From NCBI GenBank assembly GCA_913044255.1, contig CAJWOI010000213.1, positions 1 through 5,423 on the forward strand: a stretch of DNA of 5,423 bases, given 5' to 3'. The notes beneath the pieces were generated by a model. That model saw nothing but the letters and a program-made list of their open reading frames with translations. It had not been told where the DNA came from and made no database searches. The stretch comes from an uncultured Alphaproteobacteria bacterium (GTDB lineage: Bacteria > Pseudomonadota > Alphaproteobacteria > UBA7887). Position numbers and translations under genes: made by a program. This document shows, in pieces, positions 1-5,423 of the stretch (position 1 is the first letter of the stretch; each line of letters starts with the position of its first letter).

Positions 1-667
1 TGATGCTGTACGGATTCCGCATCCATGGGTCTCCTTCGAAAAGAATAGCCAAAGATCCCTTGTTCTGAAAAGCTTCCCATGTAGCTCTGTCCGTTAACGT
101 ATATCCCTTCATCTCCTGCGCCATGTTTAAGGTGGCGCCCATCCCAGCTCCCACTTCCCGGTACCATCTATTTTCGTTTGAATTAACCTGGTTTGTTATT
201 GCCTCGCTCCAAAATTCAAGACTTTTTTTATGTGTCCCACTATCGTCACCGCGAGATACAAAAGTTGATTTGGTTGCTGAAATGTTTTGGTAAGCGGCGA
301 CCACATTTTTTGCAGTCTTTAAATCCGCTGGATCGCTTTTTGGCCCGACGATCACGAAATCGTTATACATTACTTCATGGCGCCTAACTCCAAATCCATC
401 CTTAACGAAATTTACTTCGGACTTCTCATGGTGAACAAACAACACATCAACATCTCCTCGTTTCGCAATTTCGATAGCCTGACCCGTTCCTACACCCACA
501 ACGCGCACAGCTATACCCGTTTTGTCTTTAAATGCGGGCAACAATTTTTTAAAGAGACCAGAATTAACGGTAGAAGTTGTTGAGGCAACCACAATAAATT
601 GCTCTGCCGCCGAGGCTTGGGAATTGATAAAAAGCGCAAAAATGAAAATAATAACAGCTCTTCGCAT
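1..667 (-). CDS. tupA: Tungstate ABC transporter substrate-binding protein TupA (3' end missing)
   Basis: This is the periplasmic oxyanion-binding protein of a TupABC-type tungstate importer; it captures tungstate and delivers it to the TupB permease. From the ATG at 667 the frame is open to the window edge, giving 222 residues. The family is usually about 270 residues long, so roughly 50 C-terminal residues lie outside. Residues 1-20 form a type I signal peptide (RR, then a hydrophobic core, then ASA before A21/E22) with no lipobox Cys. Family hallmarks follow: STTSTVNSGLF (29-39), GVGTGQAIEIAKRGDVDVLFVH (58-79, read as a GTGQA block and a GDVDV block), YNDFVIVGP (101-109), SRGDDSGTHKK (138-148), WYREVGAGMG (168-177) and FEGDPWMRNPY (210-220). 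The first Thr of the usual TTTS oxyanion motif is Ser here. It is the last gene of the tupBCA operon. A GTG at 694, in frame and 1 bp after the tupC stop, has a better ribosome-binding site than the ATG and would add nine residues. Tungstate rather than molybdate specificity is inferred from family motifs. Confidence 0.92.
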   Translation of the reverse strand, partial: MRRAVIIFIFALFINSQASAAEQFIVVASTTSTVNSGLFKKLLPAFKDKTGIAVRVVGVGTGQAIEIAKRGDVDVLFVHHEKSEVNFVKDGFGVRRHEVMYNDFVIVGPKSDPADLKTAKNVVAAYQNISATKSTFVSRGDDSGTHKKSLEFWSEAITNQVNSNENRWYREVGAGMGATLNMAQEMKGYTLTDRATWEAFQNKGSLAILFEGDPWMRNPYSI

Positions 668-695
668 AAAATATTTTGGAGAGCCTGCACCCACC

Positions 696-1514
696 TCACA
701 TTCCCTTACGATTATTAAATTTTTTAGGCGCCTTCAGTTCCTGTCGGTTCCACCATAAAAGTTCGCCACGCATAAATGACTGTGCCAAGTCATTTTCCGG
801 TTGATCAAAAAACTGATTGGCGTCGGCTCTTTCAAGAAGGCGTCCCCGGTAAAGAAATAATACCTCATCTGCAAGCCGTTTGGCCTGCCCGAGATCGTGT
901 GTAGACATAATGATTTTGGTGCCAGACTTTTTGATTTCATCAATAATTTCTTCCAAAGAATGGGTAGCTGCGGGGTCTAGAGCTGCCGTGGGTTCATCCA
1001 AAAACAACACCTCTGGGTCAAGACACCACGCGCGGGCAACCGCTAATCGTTGTTGTTCTCCAACTGATAAACGCCGCGCCGGTACGTTGGCAAGGCGTGT
1101 TAAACCTGTATGTTTCAGTATCTTTTCAATCTTGTAAATTCGTTCCGCCTTTTTTATTCCACGGTGCTTCAGGCTATGATCAAGATTGGCAAAAACACTA
1201 CGTCTAAGCATAACTGGGCGTTGAAAAACCATCGCTTGGTAGCGTCTTGCTGAAGCGTTCTCGTTTCCGCCCCATTCAACAGTCCCACTCGACGGCTCAA
1301 TTAGGCCATGACATAGCCGAAGCAGCAAACTTTTGCCCGCCCCATTTGGCCCCAAGAGAATGGTCAACGAAGAAGGAGAGAATTCGACACTTAGGTCCTT
1401 GATGAGACGCATCCCTTCAATTTCATAGGACACATCTTTCAATTTTAGCGGCAATATACGAACAGTCCTGACCTTTGCAGATTTGGAAAGGTTTAAGTTT
1501 ACAGAATTAGCCAT
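696..1514 (-). CDS. tupC: Tungstate ABC transporter ATP-binding protein TupC
   Basis: This cytoplasmic ATPase powers the tungstate importer by binding and hydrolysing ATP on the inner face of the TupB permease. The 272-residue protein has every ABC motif in order: Walker A GPNGAGKS (55-62), Q-loop Gln98 in MVFQRP, signature LSVGEQQRLA (149-158), Walker B VLFLDEP (169-175), D-loop AALD (177-180) and H-loop His206 in STHD. The signature has Val where the usual LSGGQ has its first Gly, a tolerated variant. About 20 residues precede the ABC fold (the fold begins near LKLKDVSY). The C-terminal tail after residue 230 is short and has no obvious TOBE-type regulatory domain. The start ATG overlaps the tupB stop by 8 bp (ATGGCTAA), so translation is probably coupled; the upstream GAAGCG is only a weak Shine-Dalgarno. 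Sequence alone would allow a general phosphate, molybdate or amino-acid importer ATPase; the Tup assignment rests on its two neighbours. Confidence 0.92.
   Translation of the reverse strand: MANSVNLNLSKSAKVRTVRILPLKLKDVSYEIEGMRLIKDLSVEFSPSSLTILLGPNGAGKSLLLRLCHGLIEPSSGTVEWGGNENASARRYQAMVFQRPVMLRRSVFANLDHSLKHRGIKKAERIYKIEKILKHTGLTRLANVPARRLSVGEQQRLAVARAWCLDPEVLFLDEPTAALDPAATHSLEEIIDEIKKSGTKIIMSTHDLGQAKRLADEVLFLYRGRLLERADANQFFDQPENDLAQSFMRGELLWWNRQELKAPKKFNNRKGM
702..707 (-). promoter_or_regulatory. Shine-Dalgarno-like AAGGGA favouring a GTG start for tupA
   Basis: On the minus strand AAGGGA (707-702) lies 7 nt before an in-frame GTG at 694-692. It sits inside the last codons of tupC, whose TGA (698-696) is 1 nt from that GTG. 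The ATG at 667 has only a weak AGG about 16 nt upstream. Spacing therefore favours initiation at GTG 694 with translational coupling to tupC, giving the signal peptide a short K/R-containing extension. Codon preference favours the ATG. The choice is unresolved. Confidence 0.4.
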
Positions 1515-2208
1515 ATCGCTTCATGGCCGATTCATTAATGAGAAATGCCGCAGCATTTACACTTAATGCCAATACCAGGAGAATAATGCCGAGCCCAAGG
1601 GCCAATGCTAAGTCTCCCTTACTGGTTTCCAGAGCAATTGCAGTCGTCATCACCCGTGTCACATGATCGATGTTGCCGCCAACAATCATTACCGCCCCCA
1701 CCTCGGCACTCGCCCGCCCAAAACCAGCTAAAACTGCCGTAATTAAACTGAAGCGATTATCCCAAAGCAGAGTGTTTACGGATTGCCAGGGTCCGATACC
1801 AAGTGATCTGAGGTGTTCAGAGTACTCATGCCACAAGTCTTCCGTGCTCTGTCGTGTTAGCGCGGCGATGATAGGGGTTATTAAACACACTTGTGCAATG
1901 ACCATGGCAGTCGGGGAATAAAGCAGTCCCAAAGTGCCAAGCGGCCCAGACCGCGATAGTATTAAGTAAACAATAAGACCTATTACTACCGGCGGAAGTC
2001 CCATCATCGCATTAAGAATAACGATAATAAAAGTCCGACCGGGAAATTTGAAAACAGCAAGCGATGCACCTATCGGCAGTCCTATAAGACTTGCAAAGCC
2101 AACAGCTAGAAAACTTACCTGCAACGAAAGCGAAACAATTTCGACCAAGTCGCTCTCAAAATTGACAACCAATGCGAACGCCGATGCGAAAGCGTCACCA
2201 ATTTCCAT
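1507..2208 (-). CDS. tupB: Tungstate ABC transporter permease TupB
   Basis: This inner-membrane channel subunit of the tungstate importer probably works as a homodimer with two TupC subunits. From the ATG at 2208 it has 233 residues, the normal family length. Hydrophobic segments lie at about 23-50, 59-85, 97-118, 155-178 and 200-226, giving five or so membrane helices. Family-typical blocks are MMGLPPVVIGLIVYL (68-82), LSRSGPLG (84-91), SPTAMVIAQ (98-106), GRASAEVGAVMIVGGNI (164-180) and TRVMTTAIALETSKGD (184-199). The EAA-like coupling loop that docks on the ATPase is EHLRSLGIGPW (131-141). The conserved AEVGAVMIVGGN block is a recognisable TupB signature. A GTG directly precedes the ATG (2211), but the strong GGGGAGG at 2219-2213 lies only 1-2 nt before it and 4 nt before the ATG, so the ATG is preferred. 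It is the first gene of a tightly packed tupB-tupC-tupA operon. Confidence 0.93.
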   Translation of the reverse strand: MEIGDAFASAFALVVNFESDLVEIVSLSLQVSFLAVGFASLIGLPIGASLAVFKFPGRTFIIVILNAMMGLPPVVIGLIVYLILSRSGPLGTLGLLYSPTAMVIAQVCLITPIIAALTRQSTEDLWHEYSEHLRSLGIGPWQSVNTLLWDNRFSLITAVLAGFGRASAEVGAVMIVGGNIDHVTRVMTTAIALETSKGDLALALGLGIILLVLALSVNAAAFLINESAMKRYG

Positions 2209-2401
2209 CACCCCTCCCCGATCAATTCAATGTACCAGGTTTTGATTCGCAAAATATTGTACTAGCATTTCACAAATTTTGGTTTGTATCCAATACATGT
2301 CTAAATAACCGCAGTTCCTCCGGAGTACACCCGTGAGTTAAGCACTATTAAAGAATTAACAGGGAGATAACTCTCGGCGGTAGCTCGAATGGATCCGAAT
2401 A
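2209..2401 (-). promoter_or_regulatory. Leader/promoter region of the tupBCA operon
   Basis: This AT-rich gap lies between the end of the dioxygenase gene and tupB. Reading on the minus strand, TACAAT (2261-2256) matches five of six positions of a sigma-70 -10 box. No good -35 hexamer is found 16-18 nt upstream, which is compatible with activator dependence or with a wrong call. Two small inverted repeats sit just upstream of it, where a -35 would be. The strong GGGGAGG ribosome-binding site for tupB is at 2219-2213. There is no hairpin followed by a T-run after the dioxygenase stop, so read-through from that gene cannot be excluded. No ModE-like box was recognised. Confidence 0.35.
2272..2297. 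repeat. Two overlapping short inverted repeats, possible operator
   Basis: ACAAA-N6-TTTGT (2272-2287) and TGTAT-CCA-ATACA (2285-2297) are both perfect 5-bp-arm inverted repeats and share three bases (2285-2287). They lie about 10-40 bp upstream of the candidate -10 of the tup operon (2261-2256), spanning the expected -35 position. This is the usual place for a transcription-factor site. Arms this short occur by chance in AT-rich DNA, so this is suggestive only. Confidence 0.25.
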
Positions 2402-3226
2402 CTAACCGCGCGAATTCCGGATCACCGGAAACAAGTCGCTGTCAAGAAGGTCGCCGGACTGGTGATGGCAATTCTCGAAATCCACGAAGGGTGGAGACAT
2501 CTCACCTTTGCGGACAACAAAGCGAGCATCGTCACCGGTCCAGCGAAAGGAGACGGCTCGCCGCCAAGTATCAGTGGATGCATTGCCCGGCGCGCCGTGC
2601 ACGGTACGGAAATGGAAGGCCATGCAATCGCCGGGTTCCAGTCCGAACGAGACGATGTCGTATTTATCGCGTTCGGTCTCTATATCAGGCATGTCCTCGA
2701 ATCCCTCGTCATCACGCTCATAGTCGACGCCGATGAATTTAGTCGGCGTGAACCAGCGGCCCCACTTGTGCGATCCCCTAATGAATTCAACGGCCCGTCC
2801 CCGGGGCACCGGGTCCAGGGGGATCCACAGGCTCACATTGTCGTCGCCATCGACGCAGTAATAAGGCTGGTCGTGGTGCCACGGCGTCCGATCCTGAGTC
2901 CCCGGTTCCTTGACCAACACATGTTCATGAAACAGGTTGACCTTGGCCGACCCCATCAACGCGCCTGCGATATCGGCGGCTGGCGAATTGCGGGCGAAAT
3001 CCTCATACTCAGTAATCCGCGACCAGTTGCAATAATCACCGAAGAAATGGCCCGGCTTCCCGTCAGCGGTATACTCGCGGCGGTGTGGCCCCGGTTTGGC
3101 AATATTCTTCGCCAAGCCACAACGCAGGGTTTCGATCCAGTCTACCGTAAAAGCCGCCGGGATCAGAGCCACCCCGTCGCGTTGGAAATCATTGATGACG
3201 TCCTGGGTCAAACAGTCGGGTAACAT
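2402..3226 (-). CDS. Phytanoyl-CoA dioxygenase (PhyH) family Fe(II)/2-oxoglutarate oxygenase
   Basis: This 274-residue cytoplasmic enzyme has no signal peptide or membrane segment. The family uses Fe(II), O2 and 2-oxoglutarate to hydroxylate small molecules. The iron facial triad is visible: His117 and Asp119 in PWHHDQPYY, and distal His210 in FRTVHGAPGN. Arg222 or Arg223 (WRRAVSFRW), 12-13 residues beyond the distal His, is placed to bind the 2-oxoglutarate carboxylate. Other conserved-looking blocks are FFGDYCNW (61-68), LFHEHVLVKEPGT (98-110), SLWIPLDPVPRGRAVEFIRGSH (132-153, core WIPLDP and FIRGSH) and EPGDCMAFHFRT (197-208). The length is normal for the family and the site looks intact. 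The ATG at 3226 has AGAGGA 7 nt upstream. The gene is flanked by gaps of 138 and about 190 bp, so it is probably transcribed alone. By spot counts its GC is about 58-65%, above the 45-50% of the tup genes; this could mean different ancestry or only stronger codon bias. The substrate is unknown; the context of copper and tungstate genes does not identify it. Confidence 0.9.
   Translation of the reverse strand: MLPDCLTQDVINDFQRDGVALIPAAFTVDWIETLRCGLAKNIAKPGPHRREYTADGKPGHFFGDYCNWSRITEYEDFARNSPAADIAGALMGSAKVNLFHEHVLVKEPGTQDRTPWHHDQPYYCVDGDDNVSLWIPLDPVPRGRAVEFIRGSHKWGRWFTPTKFIGVDYERDDEGFEDMPDIETERDKYDIVSFGLEPGDCMAFHFRTVHGAPGNASTDTWRRAVSFRWTGDDARFVVRKGEMSPPFVDFENCHHQSGDLLDSDLFPVIRNSRG
2415..2430 (-). 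repeat. Perfect hairpin at the 3' end of the dioxygenase gene
   Basis: TTCCGG-N4-CCGGAA forms a 6-bp GC-rich stem with a 4-nt loop, 10 bp inside the stop codon of the dioxygenase gene. No T-run follows on the minus strand, so it is not a standard intrinsic terminator. It could stabilise the mRNA 3' end or be a coincidence of the codons for PVIRN. Confidence 0.3.
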
Positions 3227-3364
3227 GGCTTAATCCTCTATCATTACAGCCACCAGGGAATTGTCGCCGATTTTTGCCAATTTCACTAGTGCGGTTCCGA
3301 CTGTAGCTTTTCGCGATTTCTTGGGCGAATACTGAAGGCTTGCATCGGTAGAGAAATAAGAAGG
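3227..3364 (-). promoter_or_regulatory. 138-bp gap holding the probable dioxygenase promoter
   Basis: This stretch separates the stop of the cupredoxin fusion gene from the dioxygenase start. It carries the dioxygenase Shine-Dalgarno AGAGGA, 7 nt before the ATG. The best sigma-70 fit on the minus strand is a poor TAGTGA-N17-GACAAT; a TTGGCA occurs but has no -10 at a workable distance. No hairpin with a T-run was found to terminate the copper pair. No small open reading frame with a ribosome-binding site was noticed. Confidence 0.25.
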
Positions 3365-4405
3365 CTAGGATAGTTTGCCAATACTAGTAAACAGAACAAT
3401 CACAGCACCCAAAGCTGATGTACCAAGAAAATAAACCATTGCCTGATTCCAAATATTGGATTCTTCATCCTCAGCATTGGACCTCATCGCCCCACTAACT
3501 CCGGGAATACTAAATAAATTCCCGTTACCGTCACCTACTACCAACTGCCCTTTAAGACCTTTCTCCATGTGCTGAGCCATATCGCAATGGATAAGATAGG
3601 TGCGGTCGTCACTGGGAACGATAAAAGTTCCCGTTTTCGTTGCACCTCCGGAAGCCTCAAGATGAAACATTCCTTGGGGGTATAGGTAGCGTGGCAACCC
3701 ATGCACCATCCATTGGTGACGGATGGAATCGTCATTGATCAGCTCGACTTTGATACGGCTGCACGGCTCGACATTTATTTCGTGCTCACTATAGCCATAA
3801 ATAACACCCGGCCGACCCTCGGTGTAGTGGCGCCCCACCTGAATTTTAAACTCGTAATCCTGGCTAATCGCAGAACAATCCTCTGGAAGGCGATCGTGAT
3901 TTGCGTTCATGACCATACCCTCATCGTCGAGGATCATATTGTGACCGTGTTCACCATGATCCATCCTGTCATGATCCATAGTGTCATGATCCATAGCGTC
4001 ATGATCCATAGTGTCGTGATCTGTAGATCCAGGGGCATCCCCTTGACTTTTGGCGGCGTCGACCGATGTCCCTTCCGGTGCAATTTGAACATCTCCAATT
4101 TGAAAAATACCTTCGGGATCGCGCTCCAAAGTAAATTTGATGACCATCCCAGGCATCAGCTGAGACGCTTGTGCACGGGCGAGTTCTGACAATCCAAGGT
4201 CCATGGTCATTGCCGGCCATCCAATCTCTGGGATTGGATCGTGAGTTAAATTTACTGATGTTCGATCAGGGGCGATGACGTGTATCAGGCCAATGCCCTC
4301 AACCAGCTCATCACCGGCCGCGAGGTTGACCCCAAGGAAAACAAATAGGGTTATACAAACTGCGTAGACCAACGAGAGTTGCTGATATCGCCAGTTCTTG
4401 CTCAT
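3365..4405 (-). CDS. Membrane-anchored CusF-like / Met-His repeat / cupredoxin fusion protein
   Basis: This is a periplasmic copper-binding protein of 346 residues, numbered from the ATG at 4405. A signal sequence (1-31, ending LAAG) leads to a CusF-like domain (about 33-110). Its His55, Trp63, Met66 and Met68 reproduce the H-x7-W-x2-M-x-M Cu(I) site of E. coli CusF (HDPIPEIGWPAMTM). Residues 128-157 are a linker of TMDHD-type repeats ending HGEHGHNM, a probable extra copper reservoir. A cupredoxin domain (about 180-293) follows, with His230 (RHQWMVHG), Cys274 and His279 (IHCDMAQHMEKGL) as likely type 1 copper ligands and Leu284 or Met280 at the axial position. A final helix (323-343) anchors it in the membrane. 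Start choice: the ATG at 4414 is only 1 nt from GAGG, while the ATG at 4405 is 10 nt away. That GAGG overlaps the TGA of the multicopper oxidase gene, so the two genes are co-translated. Similar proteins are often labelled copper oxidase, but this one lacks a full trinuclear site and more likely binds or transfers copper or electrons. Confidence 0.9.
   Translation of the reverse strand: MSKNWRYQQLSLVYAVCITLFVFLGVNLAAGDELVEGIGLIHVIAPDRTSVNLTHDPIPEIGWPAMTMDLGLSELARAQASQLMPGMVIKFTLERDPEGIFQIGDVQIAPEGTSVDAAKSQGDAPGSTDHDTMDHDAMDHDTMDHDRMDHGEHGHNMILDDEGMVMNANHDRLPEDCSAISQDYEFKIQVGRHYTEGRPGVIYGYSEHEINVEPCSRIKVELINDDSIRHQWMVHGLPRYLYPQGMFHLEASGGATKTGTFIVPSDDRTYLIHCDMAQHMEKGLKGQLVVGDGNGNLFSIPGVSGAMRSNAEDEESNIWNQAMVYFLGTSALGAVIVLFTSIGKLS
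3955..4029 (-). repeat. 15-bp coding tandem repeat (TMDHD units)
   Basis: Four near-identical 15-bp units (plus-strand consensus CATGATCCATAGTGT) start at 3955, 3970, 3985 and 4000. They differ at one to three bases, and a degenerate fifth copy follows at 4015-4029. On the minus strand each unit encodes Thr/Ala/Arg-Met-Asp-His-Asp. The period is a multiple of three, so copy-number change keeps the frame. It forms the metal-binding linker between the CusF-like and cupredoxin domains. Confidence 0.9.
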
Positions 4406-4417
4406 TATCACCATACC

Positions 4418-5423
4418 TCATACTTGGTGTGGTCGACCCCATCGTCGAAACAGAATTATCAGAAACGTTAACAAAAGACCGAGGTCGATCGCCACGGCAA
4501 CAGCTCGTAACGGTCCGGTATTGGATTTGGCTAAGTCGCCAAAGTGGTTCAATGGATCGTATGCCTGCCATACAGGTACCTTACCATCGTAGTATTCCTG
4601 ACTGAAGTAAGGGGCCCAATCAACACCTTGCAATCTGGGCCAACCCTCTTCATCAAGGAAAGATTCATAAACAATCGCGCTTATTCCACCACCCGGGCCA
4701 ATTCCATCATTGGTAACCGCGGTTTCCTGATGATCGTGAAAAAGCCAAATTCCCTCCCCATAAGATCGGAGACCATCGTTCTTTGTTTCTAAAAGCAAAT
4801 CAACCCGTTGCGCCGGCGCTACCCACACAACGTCACGCCGTAAACGAACACTTTCCGGCACGAACACGCCATCTGTGTGAGTAATGCTCGCCTTGTGACC
4901 GTGCGTGTGAAGCGCGACACCGTTAGAGCCGCCATTTAAAACTCTCAAACGCACTCTTTCGTTGGGCGAAACGACAACCAAGGATTCTCGGAACGTGTAT
5001 GGGAAAGATTGGCCGTTCAGTACAAAATAATCTGCGGTGCGTTCGGTGATATCATATTTCTGATGAATATTTTTTATGACGCTGCGAGGGTCATTGGTCT
5101 CCTGAATAAGCGTATGCATGTCATTATCGATATCCTGGTAATGGAGATCGTATTCTCGGTCGTAGGCCTTTCGTACAGCCTCTGATCGATGGCGAACATG
5201 CCCGGCGCCGAGGTTAAGTGTCTGTACCCAATTATCTGGGCGATTTTCTTCAACGACGAACATGCCTTGAAGCCCCATCAATATATGTACCGCGGGTTGA
5301 ACGTGACAGTGATAAAACATGGTCCCCGGTTGCCTCGGTTTAAGTTCGTAGACCCGGGCCTCTCCGGGCAAAACCGGTATCTCACTGGTTTGGGGCACAC
5401 CGTCATTCCCCTCACCATTCTCA
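4418..5423 (-). CDS. Multicopper oxidase, C-terminal membrane-anchored (5' end missing)
   Basis: This is the C-terminal 334 residues of a periplasmic multicopper oxidase. The frame is open to the right edge, so the true start and the first copper ligands are outside; an in-frame GTG at 5398 is internal. Numbering from that GTG, a cupredoxin domain ends with YHCHVQPAVHILMGLQG (29-45). There HCH plus His38 supplies Cys31 (type 1 copper) and two candidate trinuclear-site histidines, with Leu43 at the axial position. After a charged linker (about 53-117), a second cupredoxin domain (about 118-246) carries HTHGH (164-168) and FHDH (220-223), further trinuclear-type ligand pairs. The C-x6-H-x4-L spacing resembles two-domain, nitrite-reductase-like oxidases more than three-domain laccases. 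A C-terminal helix (about 298-317) followed by RRWGR fits an inner-membrane anchor with a cytoplasmic positive tail. The family couples one-electron oxidation, for example of Cu(I), to reduction of O2 to water. The substrate here is not shown; the CusF-like partner suggests copper. Confidence 0.92.
   Translation of the reverse strand, partial: ENGEGNDGVPQTSEIPVLPGEARVYELKPRQPGTMFYHCHVQPAVHILMGLQGMFVVEENRPDNWVQTLNLGAGHVRHRSEAVRKAYDREYDLHYQDIDNDMHTLIQETNDPRSVIKNIHQKYDITERTADYFVLNGQSFPYTFRESLVVVSPNERVRLRVLNGGSNGVALHTHGHKASITHTDGVFVPESVRLRRDVVWVAPAQRVDLLLETKNDGLRSYGEGIWLFHDHQETAVTNDGIGPGGGISAIVYESFLDEEGWPRLQGVDWAPYFSQEYYDGKVPVWQAYDPLNHFGDLAKSNTGPLRAVAVAIDLGLLLTFLIILFRRWGRPHQV

Noticed and set aside
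2318..2325. CTCCGGAG 8-bp palindrome as an operator
   Set aside because: The symmetry does not extend cleanly beyond 8 bp, and it lies about 60 bp upstream of the only candidate -10 box.
2415..2430. Intrinsic terminator for the dioxygenase gene
   Set aside because: The stem is only 6 bp, lies inside the coding region and is not followed by a T-run.
2462..3223. 253-codon open frame on the plus strand covering almost all of the dioxygenase gene
   Set aside because: It is a shadow of a GC-rich gene: the minus-strand frame encodes a complete PhyH enzyme with catalytic residues, while the plus-strand product has no recognisable domain.
3955..4029. Possible CRISPR-like or direct-repeat array
   Set aside because: The 15-bp units are contiguous with no spacers and lie in frame inside a coding region.
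3701..4189. 162-codon plus-strand open frame opposite the copper fusion gene
   Set aside because: Its repeated VMIHS segment is just the antisense reading of the MDHD-encoding tandem repeat, and no domain is visible.
5396..5398. GTG as the true start of the multicopper oxidase
   Set aside because: The frame stays open to the window edge and the protein would begin in the middle of a cupredoxin domain, without a signal peptide or the first copper ligands.

Overview
All six genes in this window lie on the minus strand, so transcription runs from high to low coordinates. Two are cut by the window edges. The proteins point to a Gram-negative proteobacterium: there are free periplasmic proteins with type I signal peptides, a CusF-type copper domain and membrane-anchored copper oxidases. 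A marine alpha- or gammaproteobacterium is my inference from general family resemblance and is not proven by the sequence. GC is moderate, about 45-52% over most of the window and visibly higher in the 2402-3226 gene.

Copper pair (3365-5423). The first gene is the C-terminal part of a membrane-anchored multicopper oxidase that continues past the right edge. Its stop codon overlaps the ribosome-binding site of the next gene. That gene encodes an unusual three-part protein: a CusF-like Cu(I)-binding domain, a Met/Asp/His repeat linker (encoded by a 15-bp tandem DNA repeat), a cupredoxin domain resembling a degenerate third domain of a multicopper oxidase, and a C-terminal membrane helix. Together they look like a periplasmic, membrane-tethered copper oxidation or detoxification unit.

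Isolated gene (2402-3226). This is a Fe(II)/2-oxoglutarate dioxygenase of the phytanoyl-CoA dioxygenase family with an intact metal site. It has its own good ribosome-binding site and gaps of 138 and about 190 bp on either side, so it is probably its own transcription unit. Its substrate cannot be read from the sequence.

Tungstate uptake operon (1-2208). The genes run permease (tupB), ATPase (tupC), binding protein (tupA). tupB and tupC overlap by 8 bp, and tupC and tupA are 1 or 28 bp apart depending on the tupA start. tupA runs off the left edge about 50 residues before its expected end. The gap upstream of tupB holds two small inverted repeats and a possible -10 box, the best place to look for its regulator.

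No RNA genes, insertion sequences, CRISPR arrays or convincing intrinsic terminators were seen. The most unusual item is the CusF-repeat-cupredoxin fusion and its coupling to the multicopper oxidase. The other genes are ordinary members of known families.
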